A stretch of DNA of 64,000 nt from assembly GCF_041080815.1 (NCBI RefSeq), contig NZ_CP160205.1:3534001-3598000 (forward strand), given 5' to 3'. A model generated the notes under the pieces. The model saw nothing but the letters and a program-made list of their open reading frames with translations, was not told where the DNA came from and ran no database searches. A program made the position numbers and the translations under genes. The number at the start of each line of letters is the position of its first letter. Positions within the stretch are counted from its first letter, which is position 1. This DNA comes from Mucilaginibacter yixingensis. Lineage in GTDB: Bacteria; Bacteroidota; Bacteroidia; Sphingobacteriales; Sphingobacteriaceae. Positions 35,407-42,952 of the stretch are shown here, piece after piece.

Positions 35407-35447
35407 AAAAGAGAAGCGCTTCTGCAAAACAGAAGCGCTTCTCTTTT
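35407..35447. terminator. Bidirectional terminator closing the exopolysaccharide cluster
   Basis: Perfect 18-bp inverted repeat with a 5-nt loop (arms 35407-35424 and 35430-35447), A-rich on the left and T-rich on the right. It lies between convergent genes and can stop transcription from both strands. Confidence 0.85.
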
Positions 35448-35492
35448 AAAGTCCCGCTCTCCCTACCCTTTTCAAGAGAAATGGGGATGAGG

Positions 35493-36335
35493 TTACGACA
35501 CGCCAAAAGGCGTTACCAGCGTCAGTACCTGCTGCATAGTAAGCGGCTCATCAAAAGCTTCAATAGCAGCGGTGAATGAGATGTTGCCACTAACGCCCGG
35601 CAGTTTAGTAATATCTATGCCGCCCTGTATGGTATTATTCTCGCCGGCGTAGTTACCATCAGCAGCGCTGATGCCTGTATCATTGCCTGATGAGGTTGTG
35701 CCGGTTATCCATGGCTTAGTGGTACTTGCACCATGATTCAGCCTGCGCAGGTACCGGATAGCGGCCGCATGACGAGCTTCTACGGAGTGAATATTGAGCG
35801 CCGCGGTTAAATAAACCTGCTGGCCAATTAACGCGCCGGCCTGTCCTTTATAGGCGCGCACTCCGGTATCTTCAATAGCCTGGGCTACGGCCAAAAAGGT
35901 TTCGTAATTGGTCATTACCGTCGGGAAGGTGCCTTTTGCGGTAAAATCATAACTGGTATCAGCAGGGGCAGGTGTGGTTACATTTAACGCGGTACGCAAA
36001 AAAGTAACGTGCTCACTTTCGTGCGCGCCGATAGCGGTAATCAGTGTTTTTTCTGATGCTGTTATCAAATTGGGAGCAGCCAGTGCGGTACGATAAAATG
36101 CTGCTTCAAAATACTCCAGCTTCAATGCATAAGTTAATGCTGCCGTTACGCCTGCCGGTACGCTTTGCGCATAAGCCTTTTTGAGCAATGAACTCAAAGC
36201 AAATGGCAATGCGGCCACGGCCACTTTGGTGCCGAAACCGGCCATATTTTTTATCGCGTCACGGCGCGGACTGATCCTGTCCTGAAACTCCGGATCAGCG
36301 TTTTCAATATCTTCAAGTAAGTTAAATAAGTTCAT
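35493..36335 (-). CDS. Exported ferritin-like domain protein
   Basis: 280-residue protein with an unusual ~28-residue N-terminal extension, then a twin-arginine-like signal (SPRRDAIKNM, hydrophobic stretch, likely cleavage near AYAQS). The mature part is a ferritin-like four-helix domain (Ferritin_2, desiccation-related group). EYFEAAFYR (~74-82), HESEHVTFLR (~104-113), QAIEDTGVRAYKG and SVEARHAAAIRYLR carry the Glu/His residues expected for a carboxylate di-metal centre. It is 11 bp downstream of a paralogue and probably co-transcribed. Function in this family is poorly known; oxidative or desiccation stress roles are inferred. Confidence 0.8.
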   Translation of the reverse strand: MNLFNLLEDIENADPEFQDRISPRRDAIKNMAGFGTKVAVAALPFALSSLLKKAYAQSVPAGVTAALTYALKLEYFEAAFYRTALAAPNLITASEKTLITAIGAHESEHVTFLRTALNVTTPAPADTSYDFTAKGTFPTVMTNYETFLAVAQAIEDTGVRAYKGQAGALIGQQVYLTAALNIHSVEARHAAAIRYLRRLNHGASTTKPWITGTTSSGNDTGISAADGNYAGENNTIQGGIDITKLPGVSGNISFTAAIEAFDEPLTMQQVLTLVTPFGVS

Positions 36336-36346
36336 GGCGATGTTTT

Positions 36347-37036
36347 TTAAGGTATATAATTGTAGTTACCTGCACTCACTTTTGTTTTTAGATAGGTGTT
36401 GGCCACCGGTAGCACCTGTGCAATAGATTGCTGCTTGTCGCTGCCGTTGGCATCTATTACGCTGCCCTCGCCAAAAGTGCCAAAGTTCAACAGGTTTCTG
36501 ATCAGCGAAGCGTGACGAGCTTCAACCGACACAATTTTACCGGCAATGGTAAGATAGTCGCTGTTTTGAATAAGGTAGCCGGCACCGTTGTAGGCCGCCA
36601 CGCCAAGATCTTCAAAAGCCTGTGCGACACCCAGCACTTTAGCCCTGCTGCTAAAATCTATCATACTAAAATCTGGCGTCAATGCAGGTAGCGCACCATC
36701 TTTTAGTGCGGCCTTAAAAAACTCGCGGTGGGCCACCTCATGGTCACGGATGTCGGTTAGAAATGCTGTTTCAATAGCCGTCATGCCCCCATATGGTGAT
36801 GCCATCACCTGGATGTAAAATGCGGCCTCCAATTGTTCAAGGGCGTAGGCATAGTTGAGAATAGCCGGATCACCCGAACCGATATCATAAGCACCATTGT
36901 TATCATTATGATGCTTGTGGCAGGCGGAGAGCGCCATAACGCCTGTTGCCGCAACGGCCCCCACACCGGCATAACGTAAAAACGAACGCCGGCTCAGGTC
37001 TGGCTTGCCAGTTTCCTGTAGTGTTGATGTTTTCAT
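36347..37036 (-). CDS. Tat-exported ferritin-like lipoprotein
   Basis: 229 residues. A twin-arginine motif SRRSFLRYAG (~15-24) is followed by a hydrophobic segment and a lipobox LSAC (Cys ~39), so this should be a Tat-dependent lipoprotein. The ferritin-like domain has QLEAAFYIQ (~68-76), RDHEVAHREFFK, AFEDLGVAAYNG and SVEARHASLIRNLL, matching the downstream paralogue motif by motif. A His/Asn-rich linker (HKHHNDNN) follows the lipid Cys and could bind metal. The pair may form a mixed complex at the membrane; this is inference. Confidence 0.82.
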   Translation of the reverse strand: MKTSTLQETGKPDLSRRSFLRYAGVGAVAATGVMALSACHKHHNDNNGAYDIGSGDPAILNYAYALEQLEAAFYIQVMASPYGGMTAIETAFLTDIRDHEVAHREFFKAALKDGALPALTPDFSMIDFSSRAKVLGVAQAFEDLGVAAYNGAGYLIQNSDYLTIAGKIVSVEARHASLIRNLLNFGTFGEGSVIDANGSDKQQSIAQVLPVANTYLKTKVSAGNYNYIP

Positions 37037-37102
37037 AAGTAATGGTATTTAATGGTTGTTTGCCTATATTTACTGCTTTTACGACTCGGCGGTTTTAACC
37101 TT

Positions 37103-37157
37103 AGGTAAAATATCTTACCTTAAAATAGAGTACCCCAATAAAGAATACCCCATTAAG
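37103..37157. promoter_or_regulatory. Inverted and direct repeats upstream of scpB
   Basis: AGGTAA-N6-TTACCT (37103-37120) is followed by two copies of a TACCCCA..AA motif about 15 bp apart (37129-37157), ending 13 bp before scpB. They could be protein-binding sites serving either divergent gene. No exact TAnnTTTG is present. Confidence 0.25.
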
Positions 37158-37170
37158 TTTTAACGTACAC

Positions 37171-37731
37171 ATGGAGAATATAGAACAGCATGTAGAAGCG
37201 CTGATTTTTGCATCAGAACAAAGCATACGTACAGAAGAGATTTTATACTGCCTGCAGGCAGCCTTTCAGGAAGATTTTAACGAGGGAGATGTAAACACTG
37301 CCATCGAGAGCATTAAACAAAAATATGCCGCCCCTACGCTGGCCATTGAGCTGGTAAAAACCGGTAGCGGCTACCAGTTTCTGACCAAGAAAGAATATCA
37401 TGGCATCATCAACCAGTTTCAGATTCAGCAATCAAAAAAGAAACTGAGCCAGGCGGCTATGGAAACTCTGGCCATAGTGGCTTATAAGCAGCCGGTAACC
37501 AAATTAGACATTGAGCAGATACGTGGCGTAAACAGCGATTACTCGCTGCAAAAGCTGCTGGAAAAGGAGCTGATCATCATTTCGGGCAAGTCAGACGCTG
37601 TTGGCCGGCCCTTGCTTTACTCCACCAGTCAGCTGTTTATGGACTACTTTGGCATCAACAGCATTGCCGAATTACCTCAGGTTAAGGAGCTTGCAAATGA
37701 CGCCGTAAGCATAGGCGAACAGCAGGAATAA
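37171..37731 (+). CDS. scpB: SMC-Scp complex subunit ScpB
   Basis: Condensin-associated winged-helix protein, 186 residues. HVEALIFASEQSIRTEEI opens the first winged helix; LSQAAMETLAIVAYKQPVTKLDIEQIRG, read in parts (AAMETLAIVAYKQPVT, ~95-110, and IEQIRGVNSD), is the ScpB signature. LLEKELIIISGKSDAVGRP follows in the second winged helix. It works with SMC and ScpA in chromosome segregation. scpA is not adjacent. Confidence 0.93.
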   Translation: MENIEQHVEALIFASEQSIRTEEILYCLQAAFQEDFNEGDVNTAIESIKQKYAAPTLAIELVKTGSGYQFLTKKEYHGIINQFQIQQSKKKLSQAAMETLAIVAYKQPVTKLDIEQIRGVNSDYSLQKLLEKELIIISGKSDAVGRPLLYSTSQLFMDYFGINSIAELPQVKELANDAVSIGEQQE

Positions 37732-37766
37732 ATTTTTAATTTTTTTCGCTGAAAAACGATTTTAGT

Positions 37767-37774
37767 TATTTTTG
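37767..37774 (+). promoter_or_regulatory. Candidate -7 element for the Asp-rich small protein
   Basis: TATTTTTG matches TAnnTTTG, 74 bp before the ATG at 37849, in the otherwise empty spacer behind scpB. Confidence 0.4.
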
Positions 37775-37848
37775 GGAGACAGTAACTGTTGATTGAACAA
37801 AAGAATTATAGTAAATTTAATCTTAAGTAAGTTTTAAACCGATTGCTT

Positions 37849-38046
37849 ATGGAAACGCCCAAAAAACCGCTAAAGAACACCGAAAAAAGCAGCGAATACG
37901 ACCAAGACGACGCCGCAGAAAGCACTTCAAAAAAGAAGTATGCAGACGATGATGATGATGATTTTGAAGACATGCCTTTAGACGACGTGGAATATAAAAA
38001 CTTTGACGACGACGACGACGAGGATGATTTTGACGACGATTTTTAA
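37849..38046 (+). CDS. Small Asp-rich acidic protein
   Basis: 65-residue hydrophilic protein from ATG 37849 (the frame extends two codons to a TTG). The first third is Lys-rich (METPKKPLKNTEKS). The last half is nearly all Asp/Glu in runs (YADDDDDDFEDMPLDD, NFDDDDDEDDFDDDF). No fold or known motif. Similar short acidic proteins occur beside core genes in Bacteroidota. It has its own promoter candidate and terminator, so it is probably a real, separately expressed gene. It may bind cations or basic proteins; that is speculation. Confidence 0.7.
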   Translation: METPKKPLKNTEKSSEYDQDDAAESTSKKKYADDDDDDFEDMPLDDVEYKNFDDDDDEDDFDDDF

Positions 38047-38071
38047 TTAAGATATATCAGAGATGATCTCA

Positions 38072-38107
38072 AAGCATCCCGGAGTATGCTCCCGGATGCT
38101 TTTTTTA
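38072..38107 (+). terminator. Rho-independent terminator
   Basis: AGCATCC-C-GGAG / CTCC-C-GGATGCT stem with one internal mismatch, followed by a run of seven T, 26 bp behind the Asp-rich gene. Confidence 0.75.
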
Positions 38108-38163
38108 TGACCTGACAATTTGCTGCTACCTCTCTGCACGCAGCGCCACTACCTAAAAAGCCA

Positions 38164-39282
38164 ATGACTGTAACCGAAGTAAAAAGCAAAGCCGACCGCC
38201 AGGCCTTTCTGGATGTGGCCCGCATGATCTACAAAAACGACCCGAACTGGGTATGCCCGCTGGATAATGAAGTAGAGGCCGTTTTTGATCCTAAACGCAA
38301 CAACTTCCACAGCCATGGCCAGTGTACCCGCTGGATACTTAAAGACACAGACGGCAGGGTAATTGGCCGTGTAGCCGCTTTTATTAACGATTTAAAGGCC
38401 TACAACTACGAGCAGCCAACCGGCGGCATGGGCTTTTTTGAATGTATTGATAACGAGGCTGCCGCTTTTAAACTGTTTGATACCGCCAAGCAATGGTTAA
38501 CCGAACGCGGCATGAAAGCCATGGACGGCCCCATTAACTTTGGTGAGAACGATAGCTTTTGGGGATTGCTGGTGGAGGGGTTTACCCCCCCCTCATACGG
38601 CATGGCTTATAACCAACCATACTACAAAGCTTTCTTTGAAAAGTATGGATTTAAAACCCAATACGAGCAGATTACCAATCACCTGAGTGTACACAAACCG
38701 TTCCCGGAGCGTTTCACCAAGATTGCCAACTGGGTAGCTCAAAAGCCGGGCTATACCTTTAAGCATTTAAAAATAAAGGAGATAGAACAGTTTGCCGCCG
38801 ACTTTATGGAGATCTATAACGATGCCTGGCAAGACTTTGAAAACTTTGTACCCATTACCAAAGCCACCATTCTGGAGAGTTTCCAAAAGATGAAAGCCAT
38901 TATGGACGAGAAGCTGATCTGGTTTGCTTATGTAAATGATGAGCCTGCATCGTTCATCATTATCTTGCCTGATGCCAACCAAATGCTTAAACCGCTTAAT
39001 GGCAAGCTGGATTTGATTGGAAAGCTCAAGTTTTTGTATCGTAAATGGAAAGGCGTATCGCGCATGCGCGCCATTGTGATGGGCACCAAGCAAAAATTTC
39101 AGAAACACGGACTGGAGTCGGCCATATTCATTAAACTTAAAGAATATGTATTGCCGCTCAATCAGTATGATGAGCTGGAACTATCGTGGGTGGGCGATTT
39201 TAACGATAAGATGATAGCCATACATGAGGCTACAGGCGCCACTTTTGGCAAAAAGCACCTAACAATGCGCTGTATCTTCTAA
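38164..39282 (+). CDS. GNAT-like conserved protein
   Basis: 372-residue soluble protein. The N-terminal half (YKNDPNWVCPLDNEVEAVFD, GRVIGRVAAFIND) resembles the conserved Bacteroidota family annotated as GNAT N-acetyltransferase-like. WILKDTDGRVIGRVAAF corresponds to GNAT strands 3-4, and the second half (ELSWVGDFNDKMIAIHEATG) to a second acyltransferase-like fold. No catalytic residues can be assigned with confidence. Single gene, with terminators on both sides. Confidence 0.65.
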   Translation: MTVTEVKSKADRQAFLDVARMIYKNDPNWVCPLDNEVEAVFDPKRNNFHSHGQCTRWILKDTDGRVIGRVAAFINDLKAYNYEQPTGGMGFFECIDNEAAAFKLFDTAKQWLTERGMKAMDGPINFGENDSFWGLLVEGFTPPSYGMAYNQPYYKAFFEKYGFKTQYEQITNHLSVHKPFPERFTKIANWVAQKPGYTFKHLKIKEIEQFAADFMEIYNDAWQDFENFVPITKATILESFQKMKAIMDEKLIWFAYVNDEPASFIIILPDANQMLKPLNGKLDLIGKLKFLYRKWKGVSRMRAIVMGTKQKFQKHGLESAIFIKLKEYVLPLNQYDELELSWVGDFNDKMIAIHEATGATFGKKHLTMRCIF

Positions 39283-39286
39283 AAAA

Positions 39287-39315
39287 AATGCCCGGTGCAC
39301 TTTGCACCGGGCATT
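39287..39315. terminator. Bidirectional terminator between convergent genes
   Basis: Perfect 13-bp stem (39287-39299 / 39303-39315) with a 3-nt loop; the left side is flanked by eight A, serving the minus-strand gene, and the right side by an AT-rich stretch. Confidence 0.85.
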
Positions 39316-39321
39316 AATATT

Positions 39322-39663
39322 TTAGGCGGTAACTTTGCTCTGTCTAAGTTCTTCAAACAGTTCGATCACTTTTTTCTGCAGATCGATTACTTCAGTTTCC
39401 CGATCCATCAATTTCTTGTTAACGGTGTCCAGTTCATTCTGATACTTCTGATCCTGTTCAGTCTCGTTAAACGTAAGCAACTGAACTACAGACATTTCAA
39501 AAAGAGTTGAGATTTGTTCGAGGCGGGAGAGGTTGATATCAGTAATGCCGGTCTCAATTTTTGAGAAAGCCGGGATAGAGATGTCCAAACGCTTGGCAAC
39601 GTCTTCCTGGCTCCACCCCTTTTGATGGCGCAGCAGCCTGATTTTTTTTCCTAAGGATTTCAT
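39322..39663 (-). CDS. XRE-family transcriptional regulator with coiled-coil tail
   Basis: 113 residues. A Cro/C1-type helix-turn-helix occupies ~6-60 (IRLLRHQKGWSQEDVAKRL, ISIPAFSKIETGITDI). The rest (~70-108) is a predicted coiled coil (DTVNKKLMDRETEVIDLQKK) likely to give dimers. Such short XRE-coiled-coil proteins are common in Sphingobacteriaceae. Target genes unknown; no ligand domain is present. Confidence 0.88.
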   Translation of the reverse strand: MKSLGKKIRLLRHQKGWSQEDVAKRLDISIPAFSKIETGITDINLSRLEQISTLFEMSVVQLLTFNETEQDQKYQNELDTVNKKLMDRETEVIDLQKKVIELFEELRQSKVTA

Positions 39664-39747
39664 AATTAATTAAGGATAAAGGTTTCTCAATAGTTAATAA
39701 AGTTACGATTAATTTTTTATTTTCAAAAAAATTAATTAATAATCGGT

Positions 39748-41106
39748 TTAGTTGATTATTTCAGCAGAAAGTACATTTAAGTCTAACCCGCCAAAATTGC
39801 CAGAGCTCATCATCAGTAAATTTTTGTCCCGCCAGCTCTGTTCCTTTAAATATACTAACAAATGTGCAGGATCATCAAAAAACTGCAACCCTTTATTTAC
39901 AAAAGCTGCTTTTACAGCATCTGCATCATAAGGTTCCATCTTTTTTTGCTCAAAAGTTTTGTGATGGATGAATACAATAGGCTCATCGGCCTCATCCATG
40001 GTGCCCGCATACTGACTTAAAAAATCTTTATTCAAGCTGCTAAACGTGTGCAGCTCAATACAAGCCACCAGCTTCCGTTCCGGGAACTGTGCTTTTACGG
40101 CCTGTATAGTAGCGCTCAGTTTTGATGGCGAATGGGCAAAATCTTTATAAACGGCGGCATGATCGTTTTTGCCAAGCAATTCCAATCTGCGGGCCGCGCC
40201 TTTAAAGGTGGTTACTGCCTGATAAAAATCGGATGCAGTAATACCCAACTGCTCGCAAACATTGCGGGCGGCCTCTATATTCAATAAATTATGCTGACCA
40301 AATACCGCTAACGGATACTCATGGCCATTATAGTTAATCACCGTCACACCGTTTTCTATACGGTGATCTGGCAGGTCATAACCTATCTTTTCTACACCTG
40401 ATTGATCCTGAGCCACTACATCGCGCAGCACTTCGTCCTGCTCGCACCACACCAGTTTACCTTGCGGGCGGATGGTCTGCACAAAGATTCTGAACTGCTC
40501 TACATAGCTGTCAAACGTAGGGAACACATTGATATGATCCCACGCAATACCGCTAATAACACCGATGTTGGCCTGGTACAAATGAAACTTCGGCCTCCTG
40601 TCAATCGGCGAAGCCAGGTACTCATCGCCCTCTATTACAATAACAGGCGCCTCGTTGGTCAGCTTCACCATCGTTTCAAAACCAGCCAGTTGTGCGCCAA
40701 CCAGGTAGTCAAAGTCTTTGCCTACCACCTGCAATACATGCAGAATGATGGAGGTAATGGTGGTTTTACCATGGCTACCGCCAATTACCACACGCAGTTT
40801 ATCTTTAGATTGCTCGTAGATGTATTCAGGATAAGAGTAGATCTTCAGGCCCAGCTCCTGTGCTTTCAGCAGTTCAGGATTATCAATACGGGCATGCATG
40901 CCTAAAATTACGGCGTCCAGATGGGCAGTAATCTTTTCGGGATACCAGCCATCCTGCTCAGGCAAAATGCCATACTTGGCCAAGCGCGAGCGCGAAGGCT
41001 CAAACAGCACATCATCAGACCCAGTAACCTCAAAACCTTTATTATGTAGTGCAATAGCCAGGTTATGCATAGCGCTGCCACCTACGGCTATAAAGTGTAC
41101 CTTCAT
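39748..41106 (-). CDS. mpl: Mpl-like UDP-N-acetylmuramate:tripeptide ligase
   Basis: Mur ligase of 452 residues. VHFIAVGGSAMHNLAIAL is the N-terminal nucleotide fold, VVIGGSHGKTTITSIIL (~105-121) the ATP-binding loop, VIEGDEYLAS and WDHINVFPT the metal and substrate motifs, and FKGAARRLELLG, DFAHSPSKL the C-terminal domain. It has the MurC-like arrangement with the Mpl features. Mpl recycles the L-Ala-D-Glu-mDAP tripeptide onto UDP-MurNAc. Single gene on the minus strand. MurC is the less likely alternative. Confidence 0.87.
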   Translation of the reverse strand: MKVHFIAVGGSAMHNLAIALHNKGFEVTGSDDVLFEPSRSRLAKYGILPEQDGWYPEKITAHLDAVILGMHARIDNPELLKAQELGLKIYSYPEYIYEQSKDKLRVVIGGSHGKTTITSIILHVLQVVGKDFDYLVGAQLAGFETMVKLTNEAPVIVIEGDEYLASPIDRRPKFHLYQANIGVISGIAWDHINVFPTFDSYVEQFRIFVQTIRPQGKLVWCEQDEVLRDVVAQDQSGVEKIGYDLPDHRIENGVTVINYNGHEYPLAVFGQHNLLNIEAARNVCEQLGITASDFYQAVTTFKGAARRLELLGKNDHAAVYKDFAHSPSKLSATIQAVKAQFPERKLVACIELHTFSSLNKDFLSQYAGTMDEADEPIVFIHHKTFEQKKMEPYDADAVKAAFVNKGLQFFDDPAHLLVYLKEQSWRDKNLLMMSSGNFGGLDLNVLSAEIIN

Positions 41107-41201
41107 TTATAATTGACAGATAAATGGCGCAAATAAACAAAAAAAATTGACACCTATGCGTCCTAAAGCATGAAGGCTTAATGAAGGGATTTAAAACTGC
41201 A

Positions 41202-41280
41202 TCATTGCCAGGAACGAAGCAATCTCTGCTGATGCCATTCGGACATGCTCGTACAGAGATTGCTTCGTTCCTCGCAATGA
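41202..41280. repeat. Long-armed inverted repeat, family 1 copy
   Basis: Arms 41202-41228 and 41254-41280 are 27 bp long with one mismatch and read TCATTGC.AGGAACGAAGC outward-in. The same core (GAAGCAATCTC and CTCGCAATGA) recurs at 54331-54457. It lies in the 270-bp spacer between mpl and the stress protein gene. Confidence 0.75.
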
Positions 41281-41303
41281 CGTGACGATAGAATTGGTCT
41301 ACA

Positions 41304-41330
41304 CAAAAAGAGCCACAATTATGTGGCTCT
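41304..41330 (-). terminator. Terminator of the universal stress protein gene
   Basis: 9-bp stem AGAGCCACA / TGTGGCTCT with a 4-nt loop. On the minus strand it is followed by TTTTTGTGT, 47 bp past the stop at 41377. Confidence 0.75.
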
Positions 41331-41347
41331 ACAAATATATTTCAAGT

Positions 41348-41375
41348 CCTCCCTTTCGGGAAGGATTGGCAGGGG
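41348..41375. repeat. G/C-rich palindromic repeat, copy a
   Basis: CCTCCCTTTCGGGAAGG followed by ATTGGCAGGGG, directly beside the stress protein stop codon. Same layout (hairpin plus TTGGGAGGGG-like arm) as the copies at 44689, 57064, 59958 and 60052. Confidence 0.55.
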
Positions 41376-41376
41376 T

Positions 41377-42225
41377 TTACTTCAACAACAACACCGGGAT
41401 CGAAGCGCTCGACGCCAGCTGAGTGGAGATACTGCTATGCAGGATAGACTGTAAAAAGCTATAACGGTGCGGCAACGCAATAACCACCTGCGAATGGTTA
41501 AGGGCGGCAAAATCCAATATCCCTTTTATCACATTTTCTGAGTTGATGTAGTGGTATTTAGGATGATAAACTTTAAGCATGCCGTGCAAGGCACTTTCTT
41601 CGGCCAGCAGTTCGGGATCGGCATTTTTGTGGCGATCTGTAGGATCTACGTGTACTACGGCTAGTTTGATGGGTTGTTTCCCTAACAATTTATGCAGTAG
41701 TTCAGAAGGCATGCTATCGGTCACCTTTTTAAAATCACAGGCTATAACGGCACTTTCCATCTTTTCATAACGATAGCAGGGAGGCACCACCAGCACCGGT
41801 ACCGGGCACGCTTTAGATATCTTGATGACGTGGCTACCAATACCCTCGTCTTCACCGCTGCTATTGCCTTTGGTGCCAATAATCACCAGGTCTATATTAT
41901 CATGTAATACCCTGTCTACCACCGCCCGCAACAGGTGACTGCGGTTTAACTTTACATGCAACCGTACACCCTCTCGCACTCTGCTGCTCAATCGTTTTTT
42001 TAGGGTCTCAAGATTAGCTATACGCTCGGCGGCGTTGGCTTCAATCTCTTCTTCGCGCAGCATCATCATATTGGGGTCTGGAAACAGCGTTTCATAGGGC
42101 GAGATATAGTAGGCGTTCATCAAAATAATGTCTTCTACATTGGTTTGATGACTCAGGTCGGCAGCAAATTCGGCGGCGTTAAAGCCGGCTTCCGAAAAGT
42201 CGACAGGTACAAGATAGGTCTTCAT
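41377..42225 (-). CDS. Tandem-domain universal stress protein
   Basis: 282 residues made of two UspA domains. The first (~1-147) opens KTYLVPVDFSEAGFNAAEFA and ends with the nucleotide-binding signature IIGTKGNSSGEDEGIGSHV..PVPVLVVP, GX2GX9G(S/T)-like. The second (~150-282) is shorter and lacks the full signature (VVIALPHRYSFLQSILHSS), so it probably does not bind ATP. A 7-bp inverted repeat and a promoter candidate lie upstream. Likely stress or starvation response; no specific partner is evident. Confidence 0.9.
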   Translation of the reverse strand: MKTYLVPVDFSEAGFNAAEFAADLSHQTNVEDIILMNAYYISPYETLFPDPNMMMLREEEIEANAAERIANLETLKKRLSSRVREGVRLHVKLNRSHLLRAVVDRVLHDNIDLVIIGTKGNSSGEDEGIGSHVIKISKACPVPVLVVPPCYRYEKMESAVIACDFKKVTDSMPSELLHKLLGKQPIKLAVVHVDPTDRHKNADPELLAEESALHGMLKVYHPKYHYINSENVIKGILDFAALNHSQVVIALPHRYSFLQSILHSSISTQLASSASIPVLLLK

Positions 42226-42250
42226 AGCATTTGTTAGGTTAAATCAACAT

Positions 42251-42285
42251 TTGACTAATACGATCAAATAGTCAATACAAAAGTA
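42251..42285 (-). promoter_or_regulatory. Promoter candidate and inverted repeat upstream of the stress protein
   Basis: The minus strand reads TACTTTTG (TAnnTTTG) at 42278-42285. Between it and the ATG lies TTGACTA-N11-TAGTCAA (42251-42275), placed in the expected 5' leader, so it could be an operator. Confidence 0.35.
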
Positions 42286-42460
42286 GCTATAACTGGTTGG
42301 GCTATTGTCAGGGCAATAACATCATTAAAGTTACTAATAATTTAACGTAAATTTTTGATTTTGTGTTTGGTTTTACCGTGTTGTAAACCTAATTGTGTCA
42401 TCCAACTTCAACAAATCGCCCTCTCCTCTTGCATCCTTCAAAACATTTTGCACCTTTGTA

Positions 42461-42481
42461 CTGTAATTATTTTTATTACAG
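42461..42481. promoter_or_regulatory. Candidate Rrf2-regulator operator, site 1
   Basis: CTGTAAT-N7-ATTACAG, a perfect 21-bp palindrome with 7-bp arms, ending 3 bp before the ATG of the Rrf2 gene and just behind a -7-like CACCTTTG (42451-42458). Binding here would block its own transcription. Confidence 0.6.
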
Positions 42482-42484
42482 ATT

Positions 42485-42892
42485 ATGAACGCCCGATTTC
42501 AAATAGCCGTACACATCCTTACCCTGCTGCATCATGCAGAGGGCGAGCTGATATCGTCAGACTATATTGCGGGCAGCCTGAACACCAACCCGGCGCTGGT
42601 ACGTAAAGAGATTAGCAATCTGCGCAAGTTCGGCTTTATTGAAAGCAAAGAAGGCAAAGGCGGCGGTTATGCACTGGGCAAACCAGCAGGCCAGATTACC
42701 CTGGCCGATATTTACGCTACAGTAAAACCCACAGCCGTTTTGGGACAATCTAAAAACGAACCGAACCCAGACTGCCCTGTAGGCCGACAAATTAACGACC
42801 GCATTGCCGAGGTATACAATGATATTGACGGCGCTATTATAAAAAAACTAACCACCATTACGCTCGAAAAATTCAGCGGGAAGTTTGATTGA
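42485..42892 (+). CDS. Rrf2-family transcriptional regulator
   Basis: 135-residue winged-helix repressor. FQIAVHILTLLHHAEGELIS, SDYIAGSLNTNPALVRKEI (recognition helix) and GKGGGYALGKPAGQITLADIY are the Rrf2 signature. Only one Cys (DCPVG, ~98) is present, so it lacks the three-Cys cluster of IscR/NsrR. It resembles the YwnA/CymR-like subgroup. A perfect palindrome sits at its start and is repeated before the next gene, so it probably represses itself and the downstream oxidoreductase. The effector is unknown; redox or electrophile stress is plausible. Confidence 0.9.
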   Translation: MNARFQIAVHILTLLHHAEGELISSDYIAGSLNTNPALVRKEISNLRKFGFIESKEGKGGGYALGKPAGQITLADIYATVKPTAVLGQSKNEPNPDCPVGRQINDRIAEVYNDIDGAIIKKLTTITLEKFSGKFD

Positions 42893-42909
42893 ATTTTTTT
42901 TGAACAAAA

Positions 42910-42930
42910 CTGTAACATATTTTATTACAA
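42910..42930. promoter_or_regulatory. Candidate Rrf2-regulator operator, site 2
   Basis: CTGTAAC-N7-ATTACAA has the same 7-7-7 layout as site 1 (12 of 14 arm bases identical) and lies 22 bp before the oxidoreductase ATG, where its promoter is expected. Confidence 0.55.
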
Positions 42931-42952
42931 TATAACAATCCATATCATCATT

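Noticed and set aside
35407..35447. Perfect palindrome as a mobile repeat or attachment site
   Set aside because: A/T-flanked hairpin between convergent genes with no second copy; a terminator explains it.
42485..42892. Rrf2 regulator as IscR of the isc genes
   Set aside because: It lacks the three clustered cysteines and lies 8 kb away with its own operator-reductase pair.
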